From NCBI GenBank assembly GCA_036417435.1, contig CM070903.1, positions 61,542,001-61,606,000 on the forward strand: DNA of 64,000 nt, written 5' to 3'. Shown piece by piece: positions 50,926 to 63,025 of the stretch (position 1 is its first letter; each line of letters begins with the position of its first letter). Below the pieces are notes generated by a model. That model had not been told where the DNA came from. It searched no databases and was given only the letters and a program-made list of their open reading frames with translations. The translations under genes and the position numbers were made by a program. The DNA comes from Inia geoffrensis (taxonomy: Eukaryota; Chordata; Mammalia; Artiodactyla; Iniidae).

Positions 50926-52207
50926 TAGATTGATATTTAATGTCACTACAAAACCATGTCTAATTTTTTCCAAATTAAAAAAGAACAACAAAAAGAGCTA
51001 TACTGGGAAATGAAATGTTCCATATATACTTTTTAATGACATAAACTTGCCTCTTTAAGCAATAAAATATATCTCACACTTTTTTAAATAGAGAAATTTT
51101 ACATATCTGTTTTCTTAAACAGAGTAGGCTGCTATCATTTACATTTTTTCTTATAATACAGGGTTATTCTTGTGAATACCCATTGCTCCTATTTTTCAGA
51201 AATACACTTTTTTTTTTCTCTTGAGAAACAGCCTCATCTCTCTCTGCTCAGTCTAATGGCCTCAGTCTAATGATCCACTGCCATAGCTTGTTGGTGTCAC
51301 TGTCCCAGTTTTTAAGAGCCATCTCCTTCCAACCTGTTATGCTATGTATATTTTCTACTCTGCTTAGGATTGGAAAATTAGATAAGTGAGTGCTATAGAG
51401 ACATTATTGCCTGGAAGGGTTCGGTTGGAAACTTTGGGACACTCATTCTGATGTTTGAAGGTCTTCATTTATTTGTTTGTTCAGGGTTGTAATTCAGAAG
51501 TCTGAACTGCAAGAAATCAGACTTCGAGTTGTTGTACAACACTGAGTGTGACATTTATGCTCTTTTATTGCAAGGGTTTTCATTTTCAAAGAGTTGCCCA
51601 GAAATCCATTCTTGATCACTTTATTTATAGGTCTCTGATCCATTCCATTTCACTCCCTTGATTTCTGCAGGCAATGGAACTAACATGATAACACTGAGAA
51701 GTAAAGAAATAGCACATTTTTGGGGATAAGGTGGGACAGTCTTAGTAACTGACTTCATAGGGATGGAAGCAAAAGTATATAGTCAAGTTAGAAAGTCTCT
51801 CTGGACTTCCCATTTTTTCCTAGATTTTGAATGGGACTCTGGCCTTACTGGATATTAGAAAAACACTAAAAAATTGTATAGTTATTTATGTTAACTTAAG
51901 CATTCAGAAAAGTAACATCTGATCATCTTTTTCCCCATTCCCCTAAAGGAGAAATCACTGTAATTCAAAATCTGTGATATTTGGGACAGGGATTTTGTTG
52001 AAATTTACCTTTTCTCTAACCTCTGAAAATGGGACTTCTAAGTAAACTAATAGTGTTAAGATTGTTGGGAGGGAGGGAGAAAGGAGAACCATGTTTACCT
52101 ACAGGAGGGGAAAACAAAAACTTAAAATATTTAAAAATACACATACCTGATAATGCTACTGACCATTCTTATTTATTGAAATCAGTGCTTAAGAAACTCT
52201 ACCTGTG

Positions 52208-52399
52208 GGGCTCCCCTGGTGGCGCAGTGGTTGAGAGTCCGCCTGCCGATGCAGGGGACACGGGTTCGTGCCCCGGTCCGGGAAGATCCCACATGCCGCA
52301 GAGCGGCCTGCGCGTCTGGAGCCTGTGCTCCACAACGGGAGAGGCCACAACAGTGAGAGGCCCGCGTACCACAAAAAAAAAAAAAAAAAAAAAGAAAGA
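52208..52399 (+). mobile_element. CHR-2 type SINE with 28-nt central deletion
   Basis: The start is 'gggctcccctggtggcgcagtggttgag' and the B box 'gggttcgtgcccc'. It is missing 28 nt between 'gagcgg' and 'cctgcgcgtc' (junction near 52306) compared with the copy at 5597. The A tail grades into 'gaaagaa'. A perfect 17-bp target-site duplication, aagaaactctacctgtg, lies at 52191-52207 and 52400-52416. The clean duplication suggests a fairly recent insertion. CHR-2 subfamilies with a central deletion have been described in cetaceans. Confidence 0.95.
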
Positions 52400-54654
52400 A
52401 AGAAACTCTACCTGTGAACACTTTGAAATCCCAGTTCAAATCACATTAAAATATTCCATGATTCATACTTTCAGCCAATTCAGATTGGTCTCTTTTTCCC
52501 AGTTTATCCCAACTGGTGAAGTTTTACAAAATAAACATCTTGAGCTTCCTAGAGTTAACATTTCTACTTGTTTGACTTATTTGCTGATTTTTGTAATGTG
52601 CTTATATGATAAAAATTCTATGTAAGTGCTAGGACTATTGGTTAGAGATTATTTTTGGATCAAGAGAGTTTGCAAGAAACTGTCAATTTTGTAGCAGCCA
52701 AGGTTATGCAGACTAAAGCAGAAGTTCGGGCATAAACTGTCCTCCACCCGTTCTCCACAATAGCAGCTGAGGACATGGTTGATGAGTTCTGAAATTCATT
52801 TACAACACTGCTAATCTTTTAGGAATCTTATAACCTTGCCTGAGCTTTCCATCATCACTGGAGAAAGACTTGACAGAATTAGAACTGGTCGTCATGGTCT
52901 CCCTTCCTTCTAGTGATCCACTTTTTCTTTGGTATTGGAACAGTCAAAAGACTCCATGTTTCGAAATTCCGTAGAAGGCTTACGACTGAATAATTTTCTC
53001 ACATCTCTGTTTGCACTTTCACAGTCTGGTTGTGTTGATTTGTGTCTCATAAGTAGACATTTCCTTTGTTGGTTACAAATCAATGCTACAGAACAAACCT
53101 GCCAGCCCATTCACATCTTCCCATCCCCCCTTGCAGTTTGAAAATCAAAGCACAGTTTTCTTTTAAAAAATTAATTTAATTGGTTGGTAATATATTAAAA
53201 AAAGAGGACGCCTCAGAGTTAAAAAAAAAAAAAAAATCCATGGGAAAAAGAGCTCCTTCCAAGTGGGTGCCTGTGTCTTCTACCACCTAAAGCAGGGACT
53301 GCCTAGTGGGAGGGCAGCACTCAGCCCCATCCTCCTGGTTTGCTCCCTTAACCCAATCTCTGTCCTCACCTTCACACCCCACAAGGCTGCCCAGAGCAGC
53401 ACACTGTGATGTCACAGTCAGATATGATTTCATGGCAGGGAAGAAACAAAAAGGCAGGAAAGGTTGAATGTATTCTGCTTTTATTCAGATCTTCTAAGAG
53501 GGGGCAAAAGGGAAGATAATTTTTTTTCTAGGAGAAAAAGAGCACAAGCTTTCTCAATGTGAATGTGAAAACTCAGTTCTGAAGATACCCTGGCGCTTTT
53601 ACCCCAAGTGGATAAGCACGAATAAAGAAGCACAAAGAAGTACTATCATTAATCTGAAGGCTCTTGCCTGCACTTAGCTACAGGTGGAAAGCAAGCAGGC
53701 ACGATTTGATCTACCTAGATTAAAAGAGCAATTTTCTGTCCTCTTTTTTTCCTTTTAAAAATAGCCAATTGATTTTGGCCTAGCTGTTGCTGACTATACC
53801 GGGTCCATTTTCATACGCCACTGATTAAATGGTATGCTCATGGCTGAGGGCACTAGAGCAGGGACAAGCAGAAGCTGCTGAAGGAATGGGGATGGAGACC
53901 AAAGGCCATAGCTCAGAAAGGCCACAGCACAGGTTCACGTCCGTTCGGTGCTCCACGAAGGCCACAGTTACTAGCACGGTACTGTTGATATAGCTCATTT
54001 TAGGCTTGGACTAGCTGAAATATAATTCTGGGAGTTTGAAGCCTGGAATTCATTTAGCTTCTTAAATTCTGACCTTAAGTACCAAAGGAAAAGAAAAAGA
54101 AAACAAAGAAGTCCTTTTTTTTTAAAAAAATATGGATAGGGAATATATTGTGTCCTAAATTGCAATGGCATCTGACATGAAGATGGGAATGTGCTTCTCA
54201 GGAATCAGCTTATTTAACTGTTTTATGAAAAAGTTATATTTTTATCTGTTAAGGAGTTAGAGTCATCTACCAAAAGGGGATCTAGTTGTTTTGAGACCTT
54301 GGTGGGTAAAATTACATGAAAACAAAACACAAAATACAGAACTTTTATATAGGGTTGACTCTATGCTGGGATCCATTGAGCAGCCCTCTGAAAAGAGAGA
54401 TCTCTACTAGTTCTGGGAAATAACCATCTTGGTTATGATGAGAAAGTACAACCTTAACCAGAATCTGTGTGGCTGGAAAAATAAACTCTGGAGGGATTCT
54501 CTCAGATCACTCTTAGAGAGACCCAACATCCACAGATGTGTCTTCAGAAAAAGGCAAGTCCACCTGACAGGTGAGGCTATAGCTCAACAGTAGATCTGAG
54601 GACACGGGGACTGGGTCTGGGAATTAGTAAAATCCATTTCTAAAAATTGAACCT

Positions 54655-54717
54655 ATTGTTTTTTTCTTTCGCCTACTGCTTCCTCTCTCCCTTCTCTCCT
54701 TTTTCTTTTCTCTCCCA
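54655..54717. repeat. Pyrimidine-rich tract
   Basis: 'tttttttctttcgcctactgcttcctctctcccttctctcctttttcttttctctccc' is nearly all C and T on the plus strand. Confidence 0.8.
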
Positions 54718-56609
54718 TTATTGTTTACTTAATTTGAATCCTGGCCTTAATGCGGACAGAACAGTATCCAGAGGTACTATTAAGATAAGAAATTTCAGGA
54801 AGAAAGATTTAATGACGGGCTTAGGAGTTTTTGGAGGAAGAATAGAAAATTAGAGAGAAACGAGAGAAAAACTAAGAAGTTAAATATCAGAATCAGCACG
54901 ATGGCTGAAGACAAGCTCCTGTGAGACACAGCCAGCCGGCCTGCATTTTCCAGAACAAAAACAAACAGGAAGTAACAGGGCCAGCACCCTTCTCTCCTCC
55001 ATTCCTCCCTCCCATGTCAATTGCGTGAAGAAAACGAAAATGTGTTCAGATTAAAAAGTTTTCCTTCAAAAGCTGGAAACTGAACAAAGTAAAAGAAATA
55101 AGAGAGCTGGTTCTAGCAGGTAAAATGCCAAAGAGACATCATATTTTGGGGGCGGAGGGGGGTGTGAAGAGAAACTAGGGATCAAACGCACACACAGTTT
55201 GGAGAAAAGTCAGGGTCTGTGGGTAACGAAGGGTGAAGGTAGCAGACAGGTGGCAAATCAGAAGTCTGGAGGAGAGAAAGGGCTTCGTTTTGGGCAGTCA
55301 TTTTTTGGAGGAGGGGTGGGGAGTGCTAGGGAACATGACTACTCTTGGGGTGCAGGGGAGACAAAAGGCTGAGAGGAGGCCAGTGAAGGAACTAAACCAG
55401 GGAGTCGTCTGGGGGTACTGAGTCAGCTCGGGGTTCATTTTGGATGGTAACAAGCTCTCAGAACATGGCTTTGAGTCTTAGAAAAAAACGTCGCTGGAAC
55501 AGATGGCTACTTACAGGGTTAACAACACACTAAGCTCTCCCATTTCCAAATCTGATGCTGAAGTCCTGCCTAGAGCAGCAAGCACGTACATGCAAAACAT
55601 CGAAACTCCACAAAATGTGGGTTCGGGGCCAGAGAGGAGTTGTGTGAAATGTGCCACCTTCTCGTGCACACCCCAGGACAGCACAGAGCTCTGGCAGGGA
55701 AATCGCCAGTGAAAGCGGAGACTTCCAAGCCATCCCACAGAGATAAACCACCCCAGGTCCCCAGCGACTTCAGGCAGCAACGAGGACGGTTTTCATGTTC
55801 CAAAACTAATTGAACAGTAAGGAGTGTCTGTAAGAATAAAAGGGGGTGGGAGTGGAGGATGGAAATAAAAGGGGAAAAAAGTGTCCTTGTTGAAAGTTTT
55901 AAATTACAGGCTCAGTAAAAAACTGGCATTCCACCACATCCGGTCTAGTTACCAAATGGAAAAATAGGGTCATTAACATGTTTATTTGAATTACATTAGT
56001 CCTTCTCTTTCATATTTAATTTATTCTGTTAGAAAAAAAACACAAGGCTCTGCAGGCTGGTGAAAGGCAGGAGTGTAATGGATCAGGGAGTTGAAATGCA
56101 ATGATCTTTACCCATTATCTACCCTGCTAAGGCTTTTCAGAACTTACTAGGATCATTCAGGGATTCTGCCCCTCAGGAGGAAGGAAAAGGTACAGAGAGA
56201 TGAAAGGCACGGATGCCACTGAGTTATTAAAATATTGAAGTACATTTGAACTAAGGTGTGGGAGTGGGATTTTATTGTAAAGGAAGTTGAGGAAAAGAAG
56301 AAAAAGTTGGGATAAATGACCTCTTTCTGGATTGAATGTCCAGACACAAGGTCGATGCTAGGCTTATTGAACATTCTTCACATGATATGGATGGTGTATA
56401 ATACAGAGAAATCTCCATGTGATTGGTTTTCTGGGTGTTAAAAGGTCAAGTCTTCATGATGATCTCATGAGCCTTGCTGTTGCCCAAAACAGTTCCGATC
56501 AACATAAGTATAAGCAAGTTTAATGCAATACATTTAGGGGAAAATGAAAGAAAGTATATTTTTAGGACGGTGTCTGGAGATGACCTGGTTATCACTGTGG
56601 TAGTGACAA

Positions 56610-56790
56610 GACCAGTCCTTACTCTACAATTTACTCACTACACTTGCATACATAATTTAATCAGTTCTCCCCATCCATAAAATGGGACCATGAACAGTTA
56701 CCGTAGAGTTGAGAGGAACAAATAAGATAACCTATGTACAAGTGTTCTTTAAAGCACTATACAAGCGTAAGACATTCTCATTTCCTTAAG
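56610..56790 (+). mobile_element. MIR SINE fragment
   Basis: 'ttctccccatccataaaatgggaccatgaacagttaccgtagagttgagaggaacaaataagataacc...aaagcactatacaagcg' follows the MIR 3' half. Confidence 0.7.
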
Positions 56791-57563
56791 ATTGCGGTGC
56801 CAAGTACAGGCCAAACAATGTGCCAAATAGCCTTAGAAACAGGATTAGAAACAAAGCAGGAAATGCTCTAACTAAACTGAGGGGACACGGATCATCCATC
56901 TCAGGGCTGACTGGTGGTATCGCTCACTACCTGTAGGGATTTCTCACCGGGGTGTTGACCTTGGGTTCACAGACTGCCTCCACAGTAGGCTGCCACCCAC
57001 TCATAATGAGTCACATAAAGTTCAGATCTTACTTCGTGCTGCCGATGCTAATGTTGAGGTAAGCAGGTTTAGGCTTTTTAGTTGCAGATTTCTGCTGGCA
57101 TTGTCAGAATGGTAGCCCCCTGCCTCTCACTGCAACACAGGCCGGCCAGCCCAACCTAGACTTGGTTCTGGGCCGCTGAGCGCTCCAAGTTCCAGTTCCA
57201 ATGGAACAAACTGGATAGGGAAGCACTGCCTTGTGCCTTTTCCTTAGGACCTCCAAAATGAGTAAAAATTTCAGTTTCTACCTTGACCTTCAGGCAAGTT
57301 TCTCACTTTGCCACAGACAGAATCACATTTTCTGTTATGATTCTTCCTTTTGGTCCTGTTTGTTGAACATTTTGCCAGCTGCCTCTAAGCTGAACCTTGG
57401 CTCAAATACAATCGCATTCACATTAAGATCATTCTGGTTTGAGCCCAGAGTATACCTAGGATGTAATTTTGACAGAGGATGGGGACAGTTAAATGATAAC
57501 AACTCTATTAAAGATAATGGTAGCCTGTTTGTGGGACACTGTTTCTGGATGAAGCACTTTGAT

Positions 57564-57592
57564 AAACAAACAAACAAACAAGCAAATAAATA
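57564..57592. repeat. (CAAA)n microsatellite
   Basis: 'aaacaaacaaacaaacaagcaaataaatag', with about five intact units. Confidence 0.9.
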
Positions 57593-58204
57593 GATAAGAC
57601 TAGGAGAAAGCTCAGAATCCATGGAAATAATCATCATATAAGATGAAGATTTCCATTTATAATGACCAAATCCAGGAAGGGATATGATAAATGTCTATAA
57701 AAAACGAAAGGCCTTGGTAAAGTGAATACTATGGATTTGTTTATCAAATCCTAGTATACGTGATATAGAAATCATCTTGTTACTCTTTAAAAGAAACAAA
57801 TTAAGTAAAAAATCGTTTATACAATAAGCAGGAAACGTAAAATTCATTAAAAGTTGATGACAGACATAGTATCATGACAGCTTAGGTAAATTCATGGATA
57901 ATAAATCTATAGTGGTTTATTCAGGGAAACTGGGATGTCTGGAGGAAAGTAACTCTAATTCTTGAAGTTATCAAAGGACAATTGTGTCTTACATAACAAT
58001 TTCCTGGTCCTGTGATCAGAAGGTGAGTGCTGAGCTGAAAGGTCCATGGGCCCACCCAGTGGGGCTTTGCTTATAACCATATGCTCATAAGAAACTAGCA
58101 GCCAACTGTAGTACTGACAGTAAGCATGCTGGGGCCAGTAGTGCCACAAATTCTCCAACCTACAGTCACGTGTGTGGGGCTGCCTAAGTCATGTCTCCCT
58201 CTGC

Positions 58205-58370
58205 AGCAATTGTTATCATCTCCATGTTATAGATGAGAGAACTATGGATCAGAGAAGTTCAGAGAGGAAAAGTAATTTAACAAAGGACACACAGCTGGTA
58301 AGTGGCAGACCTGGGATTTGAACTCAGGATTATCTGCTTCCAAAGCTGTGCTACTCCACTGCTGCTGTTT
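58205..58370 (-). mobile_element. MIR SINE
   Basis: 'ccatgttatagatgagagaactatggatcagagaagttcagag' and 'gacacacagctggtaagtggcagacctgggatttgaactcagg' are a well-kept reversed MIR. Confidence 0.93.
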
Positions 58371-59929
58371 TCTTCCCTGTAGCCTGATATATTAACAGCT
58401 TACAGTGACCAGTGTCATCTGTTAAAGCTACATGAAGTCTTGTTCTTCATTTCCCTCCATATCTAAATTGTGTGTGCAGTAGCTTCTTGCTAAGAAACCA
58501 TGTGAACATCCACAACTTTAAGATGACTCCAGGTCTCATTAAGAGGGAACAAAAGAAGCGAGCAGATCATGAGAGGGTAAAGGCATATGGCTAGTAACAC
58601 ATGCAGCCATGGATTACTATAGAGTACCACAGACTATACTGTATACTAACAGCAATTCTTTCTTATCTTATCAACCCATCTAAGGATTCATTCTTACTTT
58701 TCCTAATCTAAGCTCATATATTTCAATACAAGTAACATCTAAGAAGTGAAGGGATATTGCAGATGCCAAGAACCTCCTTGCCTTATTAATTCGAATGATG
58801 ACTGGGTTATCTAAATGGAAGATGGGAAACGCAAGAAAGATCTGGATGGTGGGGAGAAGCATGGTGAAGAGGAGAAGAGGAACCAGAGAAAAATCCAGGG
58901 TTCACTTTCCCAGACTGTGGGTGATTTAGGCCTCATGAGCTTGGTTTCCTCCATATTTTGAAGAGCTTAAGTTCAGTTGCAGGAGACTTTGTGATATAAG
59001 AGTGCTGCTAACCTAAAGCTATGATAACATATTTTAGGAGCTTTCTGTCCCTCAAAAAAAAATAAGAAGCCTTTCAAAACTGTTTATGCCTTTGAATATG
59101 TTGGTAAACACCTGTAACTTAATTTCTGTCCTTGCAGAGTGGGGCCAGTTATTTTTTTATATATTCAGGATTATTGTATCCATTTGTAAGTGAATAGGAA
59201 CTATTTGTGTGTGTTATTAAAAATTCAGGTAAAAGTAAAGTCACCTATAATCTTTTATCCAGGGTTCTCTTCCATTTTCTTCTTTACATTTCTGTTCCCT
59301 TTTTTCTTTTTGCATGATATTAGCCACAGTATAATAAGTTTCTATAATACTTGCTGGGAACTCATTGCTTTCACAAATACTCCCCTGGAGATGGACTGCC
59401 CAAACAGTGACTATCACTTGCCAATGAAAAATCAGTGTGGTTTGATGTCATTTAGAAAGGATTGAAATAATTCTCTGAGCAGAAATTCTTTTATTATTTA
59501 AGAATACCTCCTACCTAAAGACTTACTTTCCCTCAACACCAATTTGACAATCTCACCCCAAATAAGGCCTGGGGATGTGGCATTACCAAACCTGGCAAAG
59601 CTATGTCATGATGTCAGTGCTTAACTGAGTTAAAGTAACTGGTAAGAAGAAAGAGGATATGAGAAAAATGTCAGGGGTTATTGTCTAGACCCAGAGAAAC
59701 ACTTCTCATTGTGTTAAAAGACTCACAACATCATGTACTGACTGGACTCTCTTTACTTTCCATGCAGCAATATTGACTGTAATATTTAATTTTCACAGTT
59801 TTTTCCTGCTGGTAAAATATCATTGAAGGCTGGTTAGCTCAGCCCCTTGAATCTAATTCTGACTACGTTAAGTTGTGGGATTGATCTCTGCTTAGCTCAT
59901 GCCCTTCGACTTGGGGGAGGAGGGCCATG

Positions 59930-60100
59930 CAGTGGACAGAACATTAGAGTGAGGACCAGCAGCTTTGAGCTCTGGCTCTGGCTCTTGATACTAATTAGAT
60001 GTGTCGAGTTGGGCAAAATGACCCAACTGCCTAGGCCCAAATGCCTTCATCTGTAAAGAGAAGGACTCCTTTCAAATTTAAAGCTCTGATTTTGTCTGTC
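59930..60100 (+). mobile_element. MIR SINE
   Basis: 'gagtgaggaccagcagctttgagctctggctctggctcttgatactaattagatgtgtcgagttgggcaaaatgaccc' and 'ccttcatctgtaaagagaagga' match MIR. Confidence 0.8.
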
Positions 60101-60159
60101 TTTCTTGGTTAGAGGATGGTTTCAATGAGGTTAACATCATAAATTCATTCTCATACAAG

Positions 60160-60222
60160 TAAGATGGCCCAGGATAGTGCTTCCCACATAGCACTTGCTC
60201 AATGAACATTTGTTCAATGACT
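60160..60222 (+). mobile_element. Short L2 or MIR3 3'-end fragment
   Basis: 'gatagtgcttcccacatagcacttgctcaatgaacatttgttcaatga' fits the shared L2/MIR3 terminus. Confidence 0.55.
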
Positions 60223-60524
60223 ACATTTCTTGGTGTAGAGACAAACTCCGTTTCATAGTCTAAGATTCTTATTTAGGTTAAAATGGAGAGCTGCCAAGAG
60301 AGACCATAGGGCTTAGTACCAATGCATCTGAGCCCCTGGGCAAAATAATTCAAAACACAGGTCTCACTAATGTTGAGTAAGTGGTATTGCTACAGCTGGT
60401 TGCGGTATAAGAACAAGGTCACCATCTGTTACTCCTAAAATCAGCCAAAAGTGCTCTTCCCAATACTATCTTCCAAAAAGATATTAATTCTAAAAGAATT
60501 CTCTAAACTTGATTTACAGAATAG

Positions 60525-60615
60525 CTCATCAAATCCTCATAACACTCATTTGAGGTATGAAAATCACAGATAACTTTCTCTTCATTTTTCATGTGGGAAA
60601 AGAGAAGCCTGCTTC
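60525..60615 (-). mobile_element. Probable MIR fragment
   Basis: 'tcatcaaatcctcataacactcatttgaggtatgaaaatcacagataactttctcttcatttttcatgtggg' resembles a reversed MIR. Confidence 0.45.
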
Positions 60616-62959
60616 CATTGCAGGTCACCTTAGTTGCTACAGGGGTGGGAAACAAGTTAACCTTTAATACTATAAAGCTTGAACCACTACCTCTTTGTAA
60701 AATACTTGAGTCTAGACTTTGCCCATATGTAGGATATCCAGTGATTCAGGTGGTGATATATGGCCCCAATTTTGCCTCAGGTAATGAGAATCATGTCATA
60801 AAAGAACATGTAAAAAATATAAATTAAGTGAGACAGTATCAACCACCAGACCAGTGTGATCAGATAAACCATAATTCGAATTCTTTGGCAATACTTTAAA
60901 AACTAACTAAAAAGAGGGATTAGAACCTGGGAGATGAAGGATCAAACATTAGAACAAGTCACCTCAGATCATAAATGTTCTCTGACATCTTCAATTTGCT
61001 TTCAACATCTAGGGCTGTCTTTGTTTCCTTTTGTTTTTGGTTCTGCGAGTGCAGTGTGTTTGCCTTCTCTTCTTCTAGAATAGGCCAGGTAGAGCTGTGG
61101 AGGGTGAACCCATCCCAGAGGGCTGACAGAGCTCCTCCTCTGGCCACACAGCAGATCTACCAAGTCTCAGGTCTCCTGCGGGGGCCAACAGCGACAAATA
61201 AGCACCGGTTTTATTTTAGTAGCTCCGTTGCAGTCCTGCAGGCAGCTGTCCTTACTGCACACAAGCAGTCCCTCTTTTCAGGGGGTTTATAACTCAACCA
61301 TCAAAATACCAAAATATGCTCCGGTTTGAAACTTGGTGTACAGAGTCCCAAGACCCAGAATGACTGTGGTTTACTTCCAAATTTAAGAAAATATTGAGTT
61401 TTGTAGGTTATTTGTTTACTGTTTTCAAATATGTTGGAAGAGTCTTTTAAACTTTCCATAGGAAAATGTAGTAAGAAAGACACCATTTTAGCACCTTCGG
61501 TAATTCATTCTGAATTTCAGCATACCACTGAAAGGACAAAGTGGTGGGCAAGAAAAGAGTTTGTTTTATTTTCTTACCAAATACAGATGTTTTGGGCACT
61601 TGGGTCCTCATCAGTGTTCAAAATATTGGTGTGTGGTAACACAATAAAATAAAGGCGTTAACTTCTTTGTTTCATTCCTTTCAGTGATGTGCATAATGGA
61701 TTAATGAGTTCTTGTTTTGGCCCTTGTATAACTCAAAAACTCATTTCAACTTAGATAAATTAAGTAAGTAATTAGTTCATAATATGGCCTAATCACCTCT
61801 GGTATTTTGAAACAAACAAAAACACAAAAATGGCTGTTGCACATTTGTACTTGATTACTTCCATATAAAATACCCGTGGAGATTTTATTACAGGTGGCAT
61901 ACATTGCAAATTTAAGCTTTGTTTGTGATAGAAAACCTGGGCTAATGTATTCTGTAGATTCTGTACTGTTCCCTACTATTTTCCTAAAGAAAGACAGTCT
62001 ATGAAACCACATTCTTGCTCTCTTAATTGGCAAAGGAAAGCACTTTACTTCAAAAACTCTGGAGAATAGGTTACTTCCCTCAGAGGCTCAAAGGATGTTA
62101 ATAAAAAAAAGTAGTATCATTTCTAGAATTTATGCAATGTTCAATTTTTGCTCTTGGAGTCTGAGCAGTTCTTGTTTGCATACATCTCTATCTGGGGATT
62201 GCTCTTGGTGATCAGGACAGCCTTACGGAAATCCTTCCAGATGAATACACCCAAAAGAGCAAAAAATCTTGCTATGTCTCTAATGTAAAGGGAGAAAGGA
62301 CTTTTTAACAACTGCGTAATTGTGAGTTTTAGCCTTAAAGGAACTTTCTTGGCTTGGATTTCTTCCACCCTCCCCCTCAGATACTTAATAATCAAAGTAT
62401 ATGCCAAGAAACTAATGATGCAAACCAGAGTACTGCACACGAACCTGGACCTCCTTCCCGTTGTGTAGTGTGCGTAGTATGACCAAGACTGGACCCAGAA
62501 AGTCAATGATAGAAAATAGACAATCCAATATGATCAATCAGAAGGTGCTGCTACCTTGGGTAGACTCACAGATCCATTTCCTATCCCCCATAAATGGGTA
62601 AAAAGAGCCCCAGTATAGGTTTTGAAACTTCTAGGCTAATCTGACAACCAGCTGCAAAAGGAAGAAGGAAGAAACCTTCATTAGTAAACATCCAGGTCAT
62701 TTCCTTGGCATGGATCCACTGCCGTGTCAGCTGCACACCTCACTGTTCTCTAGGTGACACATTTGTAACACCATTTGAGTTCTGATACAGAAATCTAAGC
62801 ACGAACAAAAATTTCCCCAAGCTGTGACAGCTTTATGTATTTCACTCACTTTAGAACTTGGACCCACTTTTCTTTGGATGTTTAGCCTGGGAGAGCTCTT
62901 CCTTTAGCTTTCTGACTCATGCAAATCCATCTCATGCAGAGCTGCGACCCTTGTCAGTT

Positions 62960-63025
62960 GTGGCCATCCCTTCACTTAGCGATGCTTGACACATAGTAGG
63001 AGCTCCATAAACATTTGCTTTCCAG
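62960..63025 (+). mobile_element. Short L2 or MIR 3'-end fragment
   Basis: 'gatgcttgacacatagtaggagctccataaacatttgctt' fits the 'tgcctggcacatagtaggcgctcaataaatatttg' terminus. Confidence 0.6.
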
